Below, piece after piece: positions 1 through 7,909 of a stretch of DNA of 32,063 bases (position 1 is its first letter; each line of letters opens with the position of its first letter). Origin of the DNA: JAOAFX01 sp049700315 (lineage in GTDB: Bacteria; Hydrothermota; Tepidihabitantia; SM23-42; JAOAFX01); assembly GCA_049700315.1 (NCBI GenBank), contig JBNAVN010000028.1, positions 1 through 32,063 on the forward strand. The letters are read 5' to 3'. Below the pieces are notes generated by a model that saw only the letters and a list, made by a program, of their open reading frames with translations, was not told the origin of the DNA and did not search any database. The position numbers and the translations under genes are program-made.

Positions 1-11
1 AGACCGTATGA

Positions 12-25
12 CGAAATGCATTTCG
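12..25. repeat. Perfect 14-bp palindrome upstream of first gene
   Basis: CGAAATGCATTTCG equals its own reverse complement and lies 42 bp before the first start codon. The flanking bases (CGTATGACGAAATGC, 5-19) match 13 of 15 bases of the reverse complement of part of the intergenic repeat near 7129-7143. It therefore looks like a member of the same dispersed repeat family rather than a dedicated operator. An operator role cannot be excluded because the window starts only 11 bases upstream. Confidence 0.55.
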
Positions 26-67
26 CAACCGCACAACGACAGACGATTTTTAAAGAAGGAGGTACCC

Positions 68-856
68 ATGTCAAGGCATATATTTTTGGCAATAATATTG
101 CTCATTAACTCTTTGGTTGCGGGGGAAGAGATGTATTATTACGCCGGTAGTACAAAAATATATCTCTACCCTCATAATGAAAGAATTTCAATAACTTGGC
201 AAAAAGATCTGACAACCGATGATAAAGAAAATATTTTACAGTCTAACCCGGAAATTAAATCGTGGTACCCAGCGATTGGAGTAAGAACAGGCGTTAATTA
301 TAATATTCTTCATTATCCATCTGAAAATAGGAAATTGTCGGGTTTGGGGTATAACATTGGTCTTGAATTCGAATGTGATTTTGGAGAGGTCGTGGGCTGT
401 AATGTTGTGTGTTCTTTTTTGCAAAATAAATATACATACAAGATACCTTCTGCATGGAGCGATGAATCTACTTATGTCTTTAACAATTTGTATCTGCCTA
501 TTGAAATAGATTTCGTTCTAAAAAGACTCACGTGGGTGCAATTATCATTAAAAATTGGGGCAGCTGGTGTTTTTCAGTTATCTGGGCGTATTACAGGATG
601 GGTTGAACCACACACAATTGATACTGAAATCGTTAATCTTTCAAACAAATTTTGCTTTCGATGGGGGGTTGGATTGCCTGTAAGATTTACTTCAAAGCTA
701 AAATTGAGTCCGTGTTTCTATTATCAACATACTCTAGCTAATGATAATAGCTATTTTCCTCGGCCACATCGGTTTTATGATTTCTTATTCAATGTAGGAT
801 TTTTGTATATATTAGATAATAATCATTTTAAAAGACATAGGAGGAATAATGCTTAA
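68..856 (+). CDS. Exported outer-membrane beta-barrel-like protein with a peptidase-propeptide-like N-terminus
   Basis: The protein has 262 residues. Translation is placed at ATG 68 because AAGGAGGT (about 56-63) sits just upstream; an in-frame ATG at 8 has no ribosome-binding site and would hide the signal peptide. Residues 1-19 form a signal peptide ending near LVAG. A short segment follows (YYYAGSTKIYLYP then ISITW) that resembles the propeptide start of S8 peptidases from Bacteroidetes-like bacteria. From about residue 60 (YPAIGVRTGVNYN) to the end, alternating hydrophobic and aromatic strands look like the small OMP_b-brl family. The next gene overlaps by 8 bp, so the two are cotranscribed. 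I do not know its specific role; adhesion, porin or assembly functions are all possible. The barrel assignment is from pattern only. Confidence 0.7.
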   Translation: MSRHIFLAIILLINSLVAGEEMYYYAGSTKIYLYPHNERISITWQKDLTTDDKENILQSNPEIKSWYPAIGVRTGVNYNILHYPSENRKLSGLGYNIGLEFECDFGEVVGCNVVCSFLQNKYTYKIPSAWSDESTYVFNNLYLPIEIDFVLKRLTWVQLSLKIGAAGVFQLSGRITGWVEPHTIDTEIVNLSNKFCFRWGVGLPVRFTSKLKLSPCFYYQHTLANDNSYFPRPHRFYDFLFNVGFLYILDNNHFKRHRRNNA

Positions 857-2051
857 AATCAAAATTTTATTATTACTCTCAATGACTACGGCTGTCTTTG
901 CCCAGCACTCAGAGCGAGATTTTGTCTTAAGACTATGGTCAATGGGTAACCTTTCCCTTATTCTTGAGGACCCAGAAACAGCACTTAACATGTTTGCGTT
1001 CAATGAAAATCCTATAGACTTGATTGACTACTGCCCAGGGAATAGATTACTACAATTTATAAACAGAGTTGACTATCAGAATTACGAGTACATGGGGAAA
1101 TTATGTTACGCAAATCCTAAAATAAGATATTTAGAAAAGGTTACCGAAGATTTAGGCATTGGCCTTGTTCTTAGCTCGCGCCTGCTTCCTCCACCTGAAT
1201 TATCATATTCTACCAGTAGCAAATATAATTTCCTAATTCTATCAAATCTTCGGACTGGTAAGTTCTATTTTGGGTATGCAACCAGAATCAAAATGCTTCC
1301 GTACCAATTTTATTACAAAATTGAACAAGAACCAGGCATTTCCTTGAATTTAAGCAATGTGAAATTAGGCATTAGCTATAACTTGCAATACAGAGATAAA
1401 ATACACCAGTCATACGAGAATTCATTTTTTGATGTCCCTATCTATTTTCTATACAATCTGCGGGGTATTAAAGAGTTGTTTACTTATCGCTACTATTCAA
1501 AAAGGCATGTTTGGCTATTTTTTGAAAGCGCCTATGGTTATGATGTTACAAATATTTTGGTCTACGGTGCTCACCTTGATGCTAATAAGTTTCAAGTTGG
1601 TCTTGATTTGAATTACCGACAACTATATGAATTAGAATACGATGGTGGCTCATCTATCTCAAAGTTGGTAAATATCGCTCCCGGGTTCTCATTTGATACA
1701 AAAACATTTACATTATCCGGTGAATTCCCCATACGCAATTCTTTTTCTAAAAAAGGAGGATGGTTTTGCCGACAAAAACTTGGGCTTGAACTCAAGATGA
1801 ACAAAAAATTAGCAGTCCAACTGGGTTGGGCGAAAATTGAAGCTACCGAGATTTTACCCGAAGATTGGTTTGTATTTTATGATATTCCGCTGTTTCCTTA
1901 TCCCACATATCCACCGGGAAACTGCTATACATTAGGTTTCACCTCTTTAATCAGTCAAAATTTCAAATTTGAGAGCAGTTTCAGTTTAAACTATTTTCCC
2001 GATGACGGTGTTACAGTCATTCAGAATATCTCTTTCCGGTGGCAATTTTAA
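849..2051 (+). CDS. Exported beta-barrel-like outer-membrane protein, unknown function
   Basis: The protein has 400 residues with a clear signal peptide (about 1-18, cleavage after VFA). The start ATG overlaps the stop region of the preceding gene by 8 bp and has AGGAGG immediately upstream (about 841-844), so translation is likely coupled. The mature start contains DPETALNMFAFNENP, a degenerate form of the DPxAxxxNPAGL segment seen at the N-terminus of PorV/FadL-like barrels. The rest is rich in Tyr/Phe and alternating strands and ends in FRWQF, an aromatic C-terminus typical of BAM-inserted barrels. No enzyme motif is visible. The pair probably forms an envelope unit, but its substrate or partner cannot be inferred. 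Confidence 0.7.
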   Translation: MLKIKILLLLSMTTAVFAQHSERDFVLRLWSMGNLSLILEDPETALNMFAFNENPIDLIDYCPGNRLLQFINRVDYQNYEYMGKLCYANPKIRYLEKVTEDLGIGLVLSSRLLPPPELSYSTSSKYNFLILSNLRTGKFYFGYATRIKMLPYQFYYKIEQEPGISLNLSNVKLGISYNLQYRDKIHQSYENSFFDVPIYFLYNLRGIKELFTYRYYSKRHVWLFFESAYGYDVTNILVYGAHLDANKFQVGLDLNYRQLYELEYDGGSSISKLVNIAPGFSFDTKTFTLSGEFPIRNSFSKKGGWFCRQKLGLELKMNKKLAVQLGWAKIEATEILPEDWFVFYDIPLFPYPTYPPGNCYTLGFTSLISQNFKFESSFSLNYFPDDGVTVIQNISFRWQF

Positions 2052-2188
2052 GATTCAAAGTGACAGAGGTGATAGAATCTGATTCATTTGCTAAAAATGT
2101 AATTTCTCTCACTATCGCCGGAATGCGTAAAATTGCGGTTTCTACTGCTTTAATGATGAAAAAAGTAGCGTCCAAAATCGTTGAGGTC

Positions 2189-2216
2189 TTGACTCGCAGG
2201 AAAATTTCTGTATAAT
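2189..2216 (+). promoter_or_regulatory. Promoter of lysC, leaderless
   Basis: TTGACT (2189-2194), a 16-bp spacer and TATAAT (2211-2216). Counting the last T as -7 puts +1 at 2223, exactly the A of the lysC ATG. No Shine-Dalgarno sequence lies before that ATG. Confidence 0.85.
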
Positions 2217-2222
2217 AATCTT

Positions 2223-3431
2223 ATGTCTTTGATTGTAACCAAGTTTGGCGGCACCTCGGTTGCCAATGCGCAATTGATTTTGAATGCAGCAAAGCGGATA
2301 GCGCAGATAAAGAAAAATAATGATGTCATCGTCGTGGTTTCGGCAATGGGACATACGACTGATGAATTGATTAAACTTTCAAATGAGATAACGAAAAATC
2401 CAAGAGCAAGGGAGATGGATATGTTATTAACCGCTGGAGAACGAATTTCAGTTGCACTATTCACAATGGCATTACAGAAATTGAATTTGAAGGCAATATC
2501 ATTCACCGGCTCACAGGTTGGTATCATCACTGATAATCGCCATACTGATGCACGGATAATAGAGATTCGCGGTGAAAGGATAAAAAATGCATTGAAACAG
2601 GGTTTTATTCCGGTTGTTTGTGGATTCCAGGGTGTGAGTTTTGAAAAAGAGATAACCACACTGGGCAGGGGTGGCTCTGATACAACTGCAGTTGCCCTTG
2701 CTGCTGCACTCAATGCAAAAAAATGTATCATTTATACAGATGTGGATGGTGTATTTGCGGAAGACCCAAATAGATTTCCCGGAGTAAAAAAGATAGACAA
2801 AATCTCTTATGAAGAGATGCTTGAACTTGCCAGCAGGGGCGCAAAGGTCTTGCATCCCAGGGCAACTGGTATTGGTGCGAGATTCGGCATCCCGATTGAA
2901 GTGAAGAACAGTTTTAATAAAAAGCCAGGGACACTCATCACCCATATCAATGGTATGGAACATCCAAAACCAAAGGCAATAACCCATTGCGAAGGATTAT
3001 ATTTGATAACCCTTGTCCAGGTACCAAAAAATCCAAAATATCTATCTCAGATCACAACTGAATTGACGAATGGAGGTGTCCATTTGAAATTTTTCTTCCA
3101 TGGTATCTCTGATGCACCGCGCTTTGATCTTTCTTTCATCACGCCACTTGAAGAAAGGGAATTGATCAAAAAAATAATCAGAAGACTTGCAAAGAAATTA
3201 AAGATAAAAGAGATAAAAGAGTCTCTTGACATCTGTTCATTGAGCATCATCGGCACAGGGATTGGTTCTGAACATAAAACCCTGGCTGAGATATTCAAAG
3301 AACTATCAAAAACAAAGACCCATATTGAGGCCGTAACAACCTCAGAACTATCAATCAATATATTTTTAAAGAAAAAATTCCTTGATAAGGCAGTCAATGC
3401 CCTATTAGAAAAATTCCAACTAAAAAAATAA
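2223..3431 (+). CDS. lysC: Aspartate kinase (aspartokinase)
   Basis: The protein has 402 residues, normal for a monofunctional aspartokinase. It phosphorylates L-aspartate with ATP, the first step toward lysine/diaminopimelate, threonine and methionine, in the cytosol. KFGGTS (residues 7-12), GRGGSDT (148-154) and YTDVDG (171-176) are the amino-acid-kinase signature segments for nucleotide and substrate binding. The C-terminal third (about 260-400) has the length and pattern of the tandem ACT regulatory domains, so feedback inhibition by an end-product amino acid is likely, though which one cannot be read. The ATG lies at the predicted transcription start, so the message is probably leaderless. 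The gene stands alone and runs toward the TldD-like gene, with 16 bp between the stop codons. Confidence 0.93.
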   Translation: MSLIVTKFGGTSVANAQLILNAAKRIAQIKKNNDVIVVVSAMGHTTDELIKLSNEITKNPRAREMDMLLTAGERISVALFTMALQKLNLKAISFTGSQVGIITDNRHTDARIIEIRGERIKNALKQGFIPVVCGFQGVSFEKEITTLGRGGSDTTAVALAAALNAKKCIIYTDVDGVFAEDPNRFPGVKKIDKISYEEMLELASRGAKVLHPRATGIGARFGIPIEVKNSFNKKPGTLITHINGMEHPKPKAITHCEGLYLITLVQVPKNPKYLSQITTELTNGGVHLKFFFHGISDAPRFDLSFITPLEERELIKKIIRRLAKKLKIKEIKESLDICSLSIIGTGIGSEHKTLAEIFKELSKTKTHIEAVTTSELSINIFLKKKFLDKAVNALLEKFQLKK

Positions 3432-3447
3432 AATTGTTATACTGTAA

Positions 3448-5262
3448 TTATGGCCTGGGAATGATTGGGGGTTTTGTTTTCTCAATCTTTTTCTGTATCA
3501 AATCCATTTCTTCAATAAGGACCGAAGGGGCAATGGTTGAGATCGGATATTCATTACCGAAATCATCACGATAGAGAGAATTATATGTATATTCTTTATC
3601 ACCAGTGGCAATTATATCTTTTAGGATACCGGGTGAAACCTGAGAAAAATCAAGACCATTTATCAATTGCATAGAACCTGTCTCTATATCAAGTTTATAG
3701 ACATTCACCGGCGCAGATAATAATGGAATCTGTTTTCCCCTTGCCTGATACAATTTCCGATAACGTTCCATTGCATTCTGAGGCATTGTGCTTTGCAATC
3801 TTGTAATAATGATTGCATAATCATTCCCATAATCTTTTGCAAGTTCTTTTAATTTCTCTATCAATTCCTGCTCAGAACTTTTTTGTTTAGAATGAATAAA
3901 TATATTGCTAACAAAACCAATATACCGTGCACCATAACCTTCATCACAATATCTTGCGTGTCCATTTGATTCCCTTATTTTGCTAACCGGTGTCCTGCTC
4001 ATAAGAAAGTTTATCAATTTCCCGTCTCTTACAATCTCAACCCTTTCTGATCTTACACCCTGCTCATCTATTGAAAAACCACCAATCAATGGTTTTCCAT
4101 TATACAATTTCAATCCCGGGTCATCATACACTGAAATGAATTCGGGCAATATCCGCTTGTTCAATCTATTGGAGAGTATTCCAAGATTCTGCTTTGGTAG
4201 ATTCCTTTCAAGCATTTCGCTCTCAACTGCGGGCTGTCTCACACCACTCACACCCTTACCAAAAATCTGAAAGAATAGTTCACACGATGCCTGACCCAGA
4301 AATAAAACCGGGCCTGAATAACCTTCTTCTTCATTTCCAATATTAACCCTGATCATCAGTGTCTCTGCCCAGGCATTGATTGACTTCTCTATCTCAGAAA
4401 AATCTAAATCTTTTATGCTATTGCTATAAAAACTTATAAAATCTTCAATCATTTCACCGGTCTTTGCCTGCACCTTTGCCTTCACCTCAATCCCTGCAAT
4501 CATTTCCTGTCTTATATTCCTTGCTCCATCACTATCAAGAAAATACTGACTGCCGTATTTTAATATCAGTCTTACATTTGATTCAATTATTGATCTGTAA
4601 TTTCTTAAAATTCCTGAAAGTTGAACCACCTTTTTATTAAGTTCATTTTTATCAAATTCAATATAACCAACCGGTTCAATCAGAGAACAGGGTTTCACTT
4701 TTATGAAATCAGGAATTGTATCAGCCATCTGTTTATTCTGATAATAAGCCTTTTTACGCGCAAGAATTTCTAATGCCTTCTTATATGTACCATCGGTCAC
4801 AAGCCATATCGCCTGGCGCAGAGCAAAATACTCATCTTCAATCGGTAAATCGGCCTTATCTGCCTCAATGATTCTTGAACCCGATGTCTGACATATGAAA
4901 TTACTGTTGTCCGATTTATAATCACCAACCCTCAAATCTACGAATAATTCACGATTTTTTGATTCATTGCTTGATAATAATCCACCAAAAGACCCATTTA
5001 TTTCAATCTCTTTCAAATCCTTCACACGATATGCAATATAATAAGGTTTTGCCTGATTCTCCAGTTGCAATTGGGTAATGCTTCTCTTTATTTCATCCTG
5101 CAGCGCACGAAACAGAATATCTTTTTCTGCTATTTCTGATGAAAAAGAAAGCGCAGGTGTAAAAAACATAATCAATGATAATACCAGCACTCCAGACCAT
5201 AAATTGATTTTCTCTTTTTGTTTCGGATTTCGGATTACGAATTTCGGATCTGGTCTGTTCAT
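3448..5262 (-). CDS. Exported TldD-family protein lacking the metal motif (TldE-like pseudo-protease)
   Basis: The protein has 604 residues and is homologous along its length to the gene just upstream (9 bp gap), including FISVYDDP, a GxFSIDEQG-type segment and a proline-rich end. Where the upstream paralogue has FFHEIFGH, this protein reads FFQIFGK (about 330-336), so HEXXXH is gone, and the C-terminal Cys-containing loop is replaced by a Cys-free one. It is probably the non-catalytic partner of the upstream enzyme, as TldE is for TldD. The start ATG 5262 has AGGAGG before it. Residues 1-18 (MNRPDPKFVIRNPKQKEK) precede a hydrophobic export segment (about 21-40) and are encoded by TTTCGGAT repeats. 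The substrate is unknown. The partnership is inferred from adjacency and the TldD/TldE precedent. Confidence 0.85.
   Translation of the reverse strand: MNRPDPKFVIRNPKQKEKINLWSGVLVLSLIMFFTPALSFSSEIAEKDILFRALQDEIKRSITQLQLENQAKPYYIAYRVKDLKEIEINGSFGGLLSSNESKNRELFVDLRVGDYKSDNSNFICQTSGSRIIEADKADLPIEDEYFALRQAIWLVTDGTYKKALEILARKKAYYQNKQMADTIPDFIKVKPCSLIEPVGYIEFDKNELNKKVVQLSGILRNYRSIIESNVRLILKYGSQYFLDSDGARNIRQEMIAGIEVKAKVQAKTGEMIEDFISFYSNSIKDLDFSEIEKSINAWAETLMIRVNIGNEEEGYSGPVLFLGQASCELFFQIFGKGVSGVRQPAVESEMLERNLPKQNLGILSNRLNKRILPEFISVYDDPGLKLYNGKPLIGGFSIDEQGVRSERVEIVRDGKLINFLMSRTPVSKIRESNGHARYCDEGYGARYIGFVSNIFIHSKQKSSEQELIEKLKELAKDYGNDYAIIITRLQSTMPQNAMERYRKLYQARGKQIPLLSAPVNVYKLDIETGSMQLINGLDFSQVSPGILKDIIATGDKEYTYNSLYRDDFGNEYPISTIAPSVLIEEMDLIQKKIEKTKPPIIPRP
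5221..5249 (-). repeat. TTTCGGAT short repeats inside a coding start
   Basis: Three copies of TTTCGGAT (5221-5228, 5228-5235, 5242-5249 on the + strand) lie within the first codons of the TldE-like gene. They encode its PDPKFVIRNP stretch ahead of the signal peptide. Repeats of this type are usually intergenic. Confidence 0.7.
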
Positions 5263-5271
5263 TGTTTCCTC

Positions 5272-6948
5272 CTATCTTGAAGGCTCTGTAGGTGCAGGTA
5301 ATATCGGTGGTCTATCCTGCCCTTTTGCCTTTTTCTCCACTTCAATCTCGGAAACCAGGATTGAAGGTGCGATTGCTGAGACCGGAACCCATCCAGACTC
5401 TGCACCACAGGTTCCATTGAAAATATCATAGTCATTTCCTGTGAGTATTATCTTTGAAAGCGAAAGCAAAGGTGTTCCCACAATATCAACACCCCTTACC
5501 ACCTCATCAGGTCTTCCATCAACATAGACTCTTTTTACCAACAATGGAATGACCTTGAAGGTCTGAGGACCTTCCCTGCCGGTTGTAGTAAATCCTCCTG
5601 AAATATCATAAAATACCAATCCATAAGGTTTATTCTGTTTCTTACACTCCTCAATCAAGGCATTGCGCAATTCATTGTAAGGAACTTCTTTGCTTGATTT
5701 TACATATAGAATTCCCTGACGTGCTACAACCTTCCTTCCATACTGCCTTCTGCCATGACCATTTGAAAAAGGAAAATTGGCAATTGGTGAACGACCCATT
5801 AAAAAACCTTTTAATACTCCATTCTCAACTATCATTGCCTTCTGTGCCCTTATCCCTTCATCATCAAATAGATAATGCCCATTCAAATCCTTTCCACCAA
5901 ATTTTTCCAGTGTGGGGTCATCATATACCGAGATAAAATCAGGCATTATCCTTTCATTCAATTTTTTTGTAAATGTCTGTCCTTCAAATTCACTCTTCTG
6001 CCTGTGCCCTTCAATCCTGTGCCCAAAGATTTCATGGAAAAATACACCGCACGCCCGGTTTACCAAAATTGCCGGACCAGAATATGGTTCAACCATTGGT
6101 GCATTTCTTAATGCGTACAGATTCTGAATCAGAGAATCAGCATAACTCTTAAGAATCTCTTCATCAGGAAGATTCTTTGCATCCTTCACATATACTGGAT
6201 ATGAAAGATATAATTCCATTCCATCATCTGCGATTGTCTCCGCATAGATATTTATTGAATAATTTACTTTATTCTGGAGTATCTTTGTTCCATCAGTATT
6301 CACAAGATATTTTGTCAGGGAATTCGCACGGAACATAATCCTTGAATTATATATCCAGGGATAATCTTCAAAAATATTTGATAATCTACGAAGACGCTCT
6401 TTCCATAATTCCTTATCAAAGTTAATTGTATCAATAATACCTGTATAAACAATTTTTGGTGCAGTGCTGAAGTCAGGTGATGTGTCTGATTCTAATACCT
6501 TTACCTGCCTTTCATTGAGAATCTTTATATATCTTTCCTGAGCAGATTTAAAATTCTTATCAGTCTCTGACCATAGAATCAATCTCAATGCCTCAGAACT
6601 ATTATCAATCGGAACTTCTACTGGTGATGACCACCAATCATACATTTCGGCACCACGTATCTCATGCGTGTTATCAAGTTTATTTGAACCAATCCTTACA
6701 TCAACATCAAGATACCGGTGTCTGGATTCAACATCGTTGGTTATCGCACCAAGCGTTGCTGATATCATAATCTGGTTTTCATCAGAAATTTCGTATTGGA
6801 GAAAATACAATGGATATGGTTTCTGTTTGCTTAATACCTTACAAGCGCGATTCAACTCATCTACCATTGTATTAAGTATCAAATTATCTGCAAATCCTGT
6901 GCCAAAAATAATCAATATGAAAATTAAATGAGCAAAAAGTTTTTTCAT
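5272..6948 (-). CDS. tldD-like: Exported TldD-type metalloprotease
   Basis: The protein has 558 residues. An N-terminal signal peptide (about 1-20, ending GFA) sends it across the inner membrane, unlike cytosolic E. coli TldD. The TldD zinc motif HEXXXH is present as HEIFGH (305-310), with a downstream Cys in the loop NGTCGAESGW (C514) where the family has its conserved cysteine. The N-terminal 290 residues hold the TldD/PmbA first domain. TldD/E enzymes degrade unfolded peptides or process peptide precursors; an envelope peptide substrate is inferred here. ATG 6948 is preceded by AAGGAGGA. A TTGACT/TATAAT promoter starts the message about 24 nt upstream. The gene is followed 9 bp later by its metal-motif-less paralogue, suggesting an exported two-subunit protease. 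Confidence 0.88.
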   Translation of the reverse strand: MKKLFAHLIFILIIFGTGFADNLILNTMVDELNRACKVLSKQKPYPLYFLQYEISDENQIMISATLGAITNDVESRHRYLDVDVRIGSNKLDNTHEIRGAEMYDWWSSPVEVPIDNSSEALRLILWSETDKNFKSAQERYIKILNERQVKVLESDTSPDFSTAPKIVYTGIIDTINFDKELWKERLRRLSNIFEDYPWIYNSRIMFRANSLTKYLVNTDGTKILQNKVNYSINIYAETIADDGMELYLSYPVYVKDAKNLPDEEILKSYADSLIQNLYALRNAPMVEPYSGPAILVNRACGVFFHEIFGHRIEGHRQKSEFEGQTFTKKLNERIMPDFISVYDDPTLEKFGGKDLNGHYLFDDEGIRAQKAMIVENGVLKGFLMGRSPIANFPFSNGHGRRQYGRKVVARQGILYVKSSKEVPYNELRNALIEECKKQNKPYGLVFYDISGGFTTTGREGPQTFKVIPLLVKRVYVDGRPDEVVRGVDIVGTPLLSLSKIILTGNDYDIFNGTCGAESGWVPVSAIAPSILVSEIEVEKKAKGQDRPPILPAPTEPSR

Positions 6949-6978
6949 TAAGTTCCTCCTTGATTCCTATGCAGTTTA

Positions 6979-7006
6979 ATTATAAACCAAATCTATCCAA
7001 AGTCAA
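6979..7006 (-). promoter_or_regulatory. Promoter of the exported TldD operon
   Basis: On the minus strand TTGACT (7006-7001), a 16-bp spacer and TATAAT (6984-6979) predict a start near 6972. This gives a leader of about 24 nt carrying the AAGGAGGA ribosome-binding site. Confidence 0.85.
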
Positions 7007-7023
7007 GAATGCTTACTTTTCCA

Positions 7024-7160
7024 TGACCGTATTTCTTTTAGAAGTAATTGTCCGATTCATCGGGCGAATAATAACACTTTAGCCGGGCGTTCCGCCAAAA
7101 ATCGTCATATGTCATACGGTCACGAAAAGCGTTTCGTCTTACGGTTTCGTCTATCGGTCA
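7024..7160. repeat. Structured intergenic repeat with 9-bp terminal inverted repeats and internal hairpins
   Basis: TGACCGTAT (7024-7032) is the reverse complement of ATACGGTCA (7114-7122). Between them are hairpins CCGA-TTCA-TCGG (about 7052-7063) and GGCG-TTC-CGCC (7086-7096). Next to them is ACGAAA-AGCG-TTTCGT (7122-7137), then TACGGTTTCGTCTATCG (7140-7156). The last segment recurs with one change at 22541-22557, and the ACGAAA/TTTCG hairpin resembles the palindrome at 12-25. It could be a non-autonomous mobile repeat or a structured transcript. No ORF is present. Confidence 0.6.
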
Positions 7161-7212
7161 ATTTAAAATTCTTACGAATTAAATCCAGAAGTTTAATGGA
7201 TCTTCCTTGTTT

Positions 7213-7827
7213 CTAAAGAATTTCCAATATCTTAGAAATGTCTTCAGGTCCTTTAACTTCGCAGATTTCCATTCCCTGTTCTTTTGCCGGGACAAGGTCA
7301 ACATGGTATCGGTCTCCAACCATCAAACATTCTTCTGTTTTTACATTCAATTCTTTTATGATAAGTCTGAATATCTCCGGGTCAGGCTTTATCAATCTAA
7401 AACTTTCATAGGCAAAGACATAATCAAAGAGTTTTTCAATTCCGAGTGCCTTGAGAATCCTTTCGGTCTGGATTCTATTATTATTAGTGAATACCCCGAG
7501 TTTATATCTTTTTTTTAATTTTGTTAAAACCTTTTTTAATCTTTCATCTTTTTTTAGATAATCACCCGCATTGAAAAAATTTATATTCTCCCTATGCCAT
7601 TCTTCTATAGAAATTCCACAGGATAAGAGTGCAAGGGTATAGGGAACAGCATAGCCCCTTTCTTTTTTCATCTCTTCCCTCCTTTTTTCAAGGATTTCTT
7701 TTGCCTTTTCAATTGTAGTATTTTTTATTTTGGCATAAGTGTGGTAGGCAGCATCAGCAAATTTTTGATAGACCTCAGAACTTGTATAAAGGGTTCCGTC
7801 AAGGTCAAAGAGGATTACTTTTAACAC
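7213..7827 (-). CDS. HAD-family phosphatase, subfamily IA
   Basis: The protein has 204 residues. Motif I is FDLDGT with D8 and D10 as nucleophile and acid/base. Motif II is the Thr in GVFTNNN (T114), motif III is the Lys in IKPDP (K147), and motif IV is GDRYHVD (171-177). The cap region between motifs I and II is helical, as in pyrimidine 5'-nucleotidases (YjjG) and phosphoglycolate phosphatases. It probably dephosphorylates a small phosphometabolite in the cytosol; the substrate cannot be assigned. Translation starts at GTG 7827, with FDLDGT at the usual distance from the N-terminus. No Shine-Dalgarno sequence is visible; a possible promoter at 7840-7867 would give a leader of only about six bases. 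A 14-bp-stem hairpin separates it from porB. Confidence 0.88.
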   Translation of the reverse strand: MLKVILFDLDGTLYTSSEVYQKFADAAYHTYAKIKNTTIEKAKEILEKRREEMKKERGYAVPYTLALLSCGISIEEWHRENINFFNAGDYLKKDERLKKVLTKLKKRYKLGVFTNNNRIQTERILKALGIEKLFDYVFAYESFRLIKPDPEIFRLIIKELNVKTEECLMVGDRYHVDLVPAKEQGMEICEVKGPEDISKILEIL

Positions 7828-7839
7828 GGGGATTCAGAG

Positions 7840-7867
7840 AATATAAAGGGATATCAAGGGGAATCAG
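7840..7867 (-). promoter_or_regulatory. Possible promoter for the HAD phosphatase gene
   Basis: CTGATT (7867-7862), a 16-bp spacer and TATATT (7845-7840) on the minus strand would start transcription near 7833, six bases before GTG 7827. It fits the spacing of the other promoters, but both boxes are imperfect and it overlaps the hairpin arm. Confidence 0.4.
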
Positions 7868-7904
7868 GGAAAAATAAAAATTCTATATCTCCCTTGATAT
7901 CCCT
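7847..7904 (-). terminator. Long inverted repeat after porB, possible terminator
   Basis: AGGGATATCAAGGG (7847-7860) and CCCTTGATATCCCT (7891-7904) are perfect complements, giving a 14-bp stem with a 30-base loop directly after the porB stop (7910-7912). The downstream side on the minus strand is T-rich but has no clean T-run. It may terminate the por message, stabilise its 3' end, or be a repeat element. Confidence 0.5.
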
Positions 7905-7909
7905 CTTGT

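Noticed and set aside
2511..2987. Long ORF antisense to lysC
   Set aside because: It lies wholly within a well-supported aspartate kinase gene, and its translation shows no motif or signal; it is an overlapping-frame shadow.
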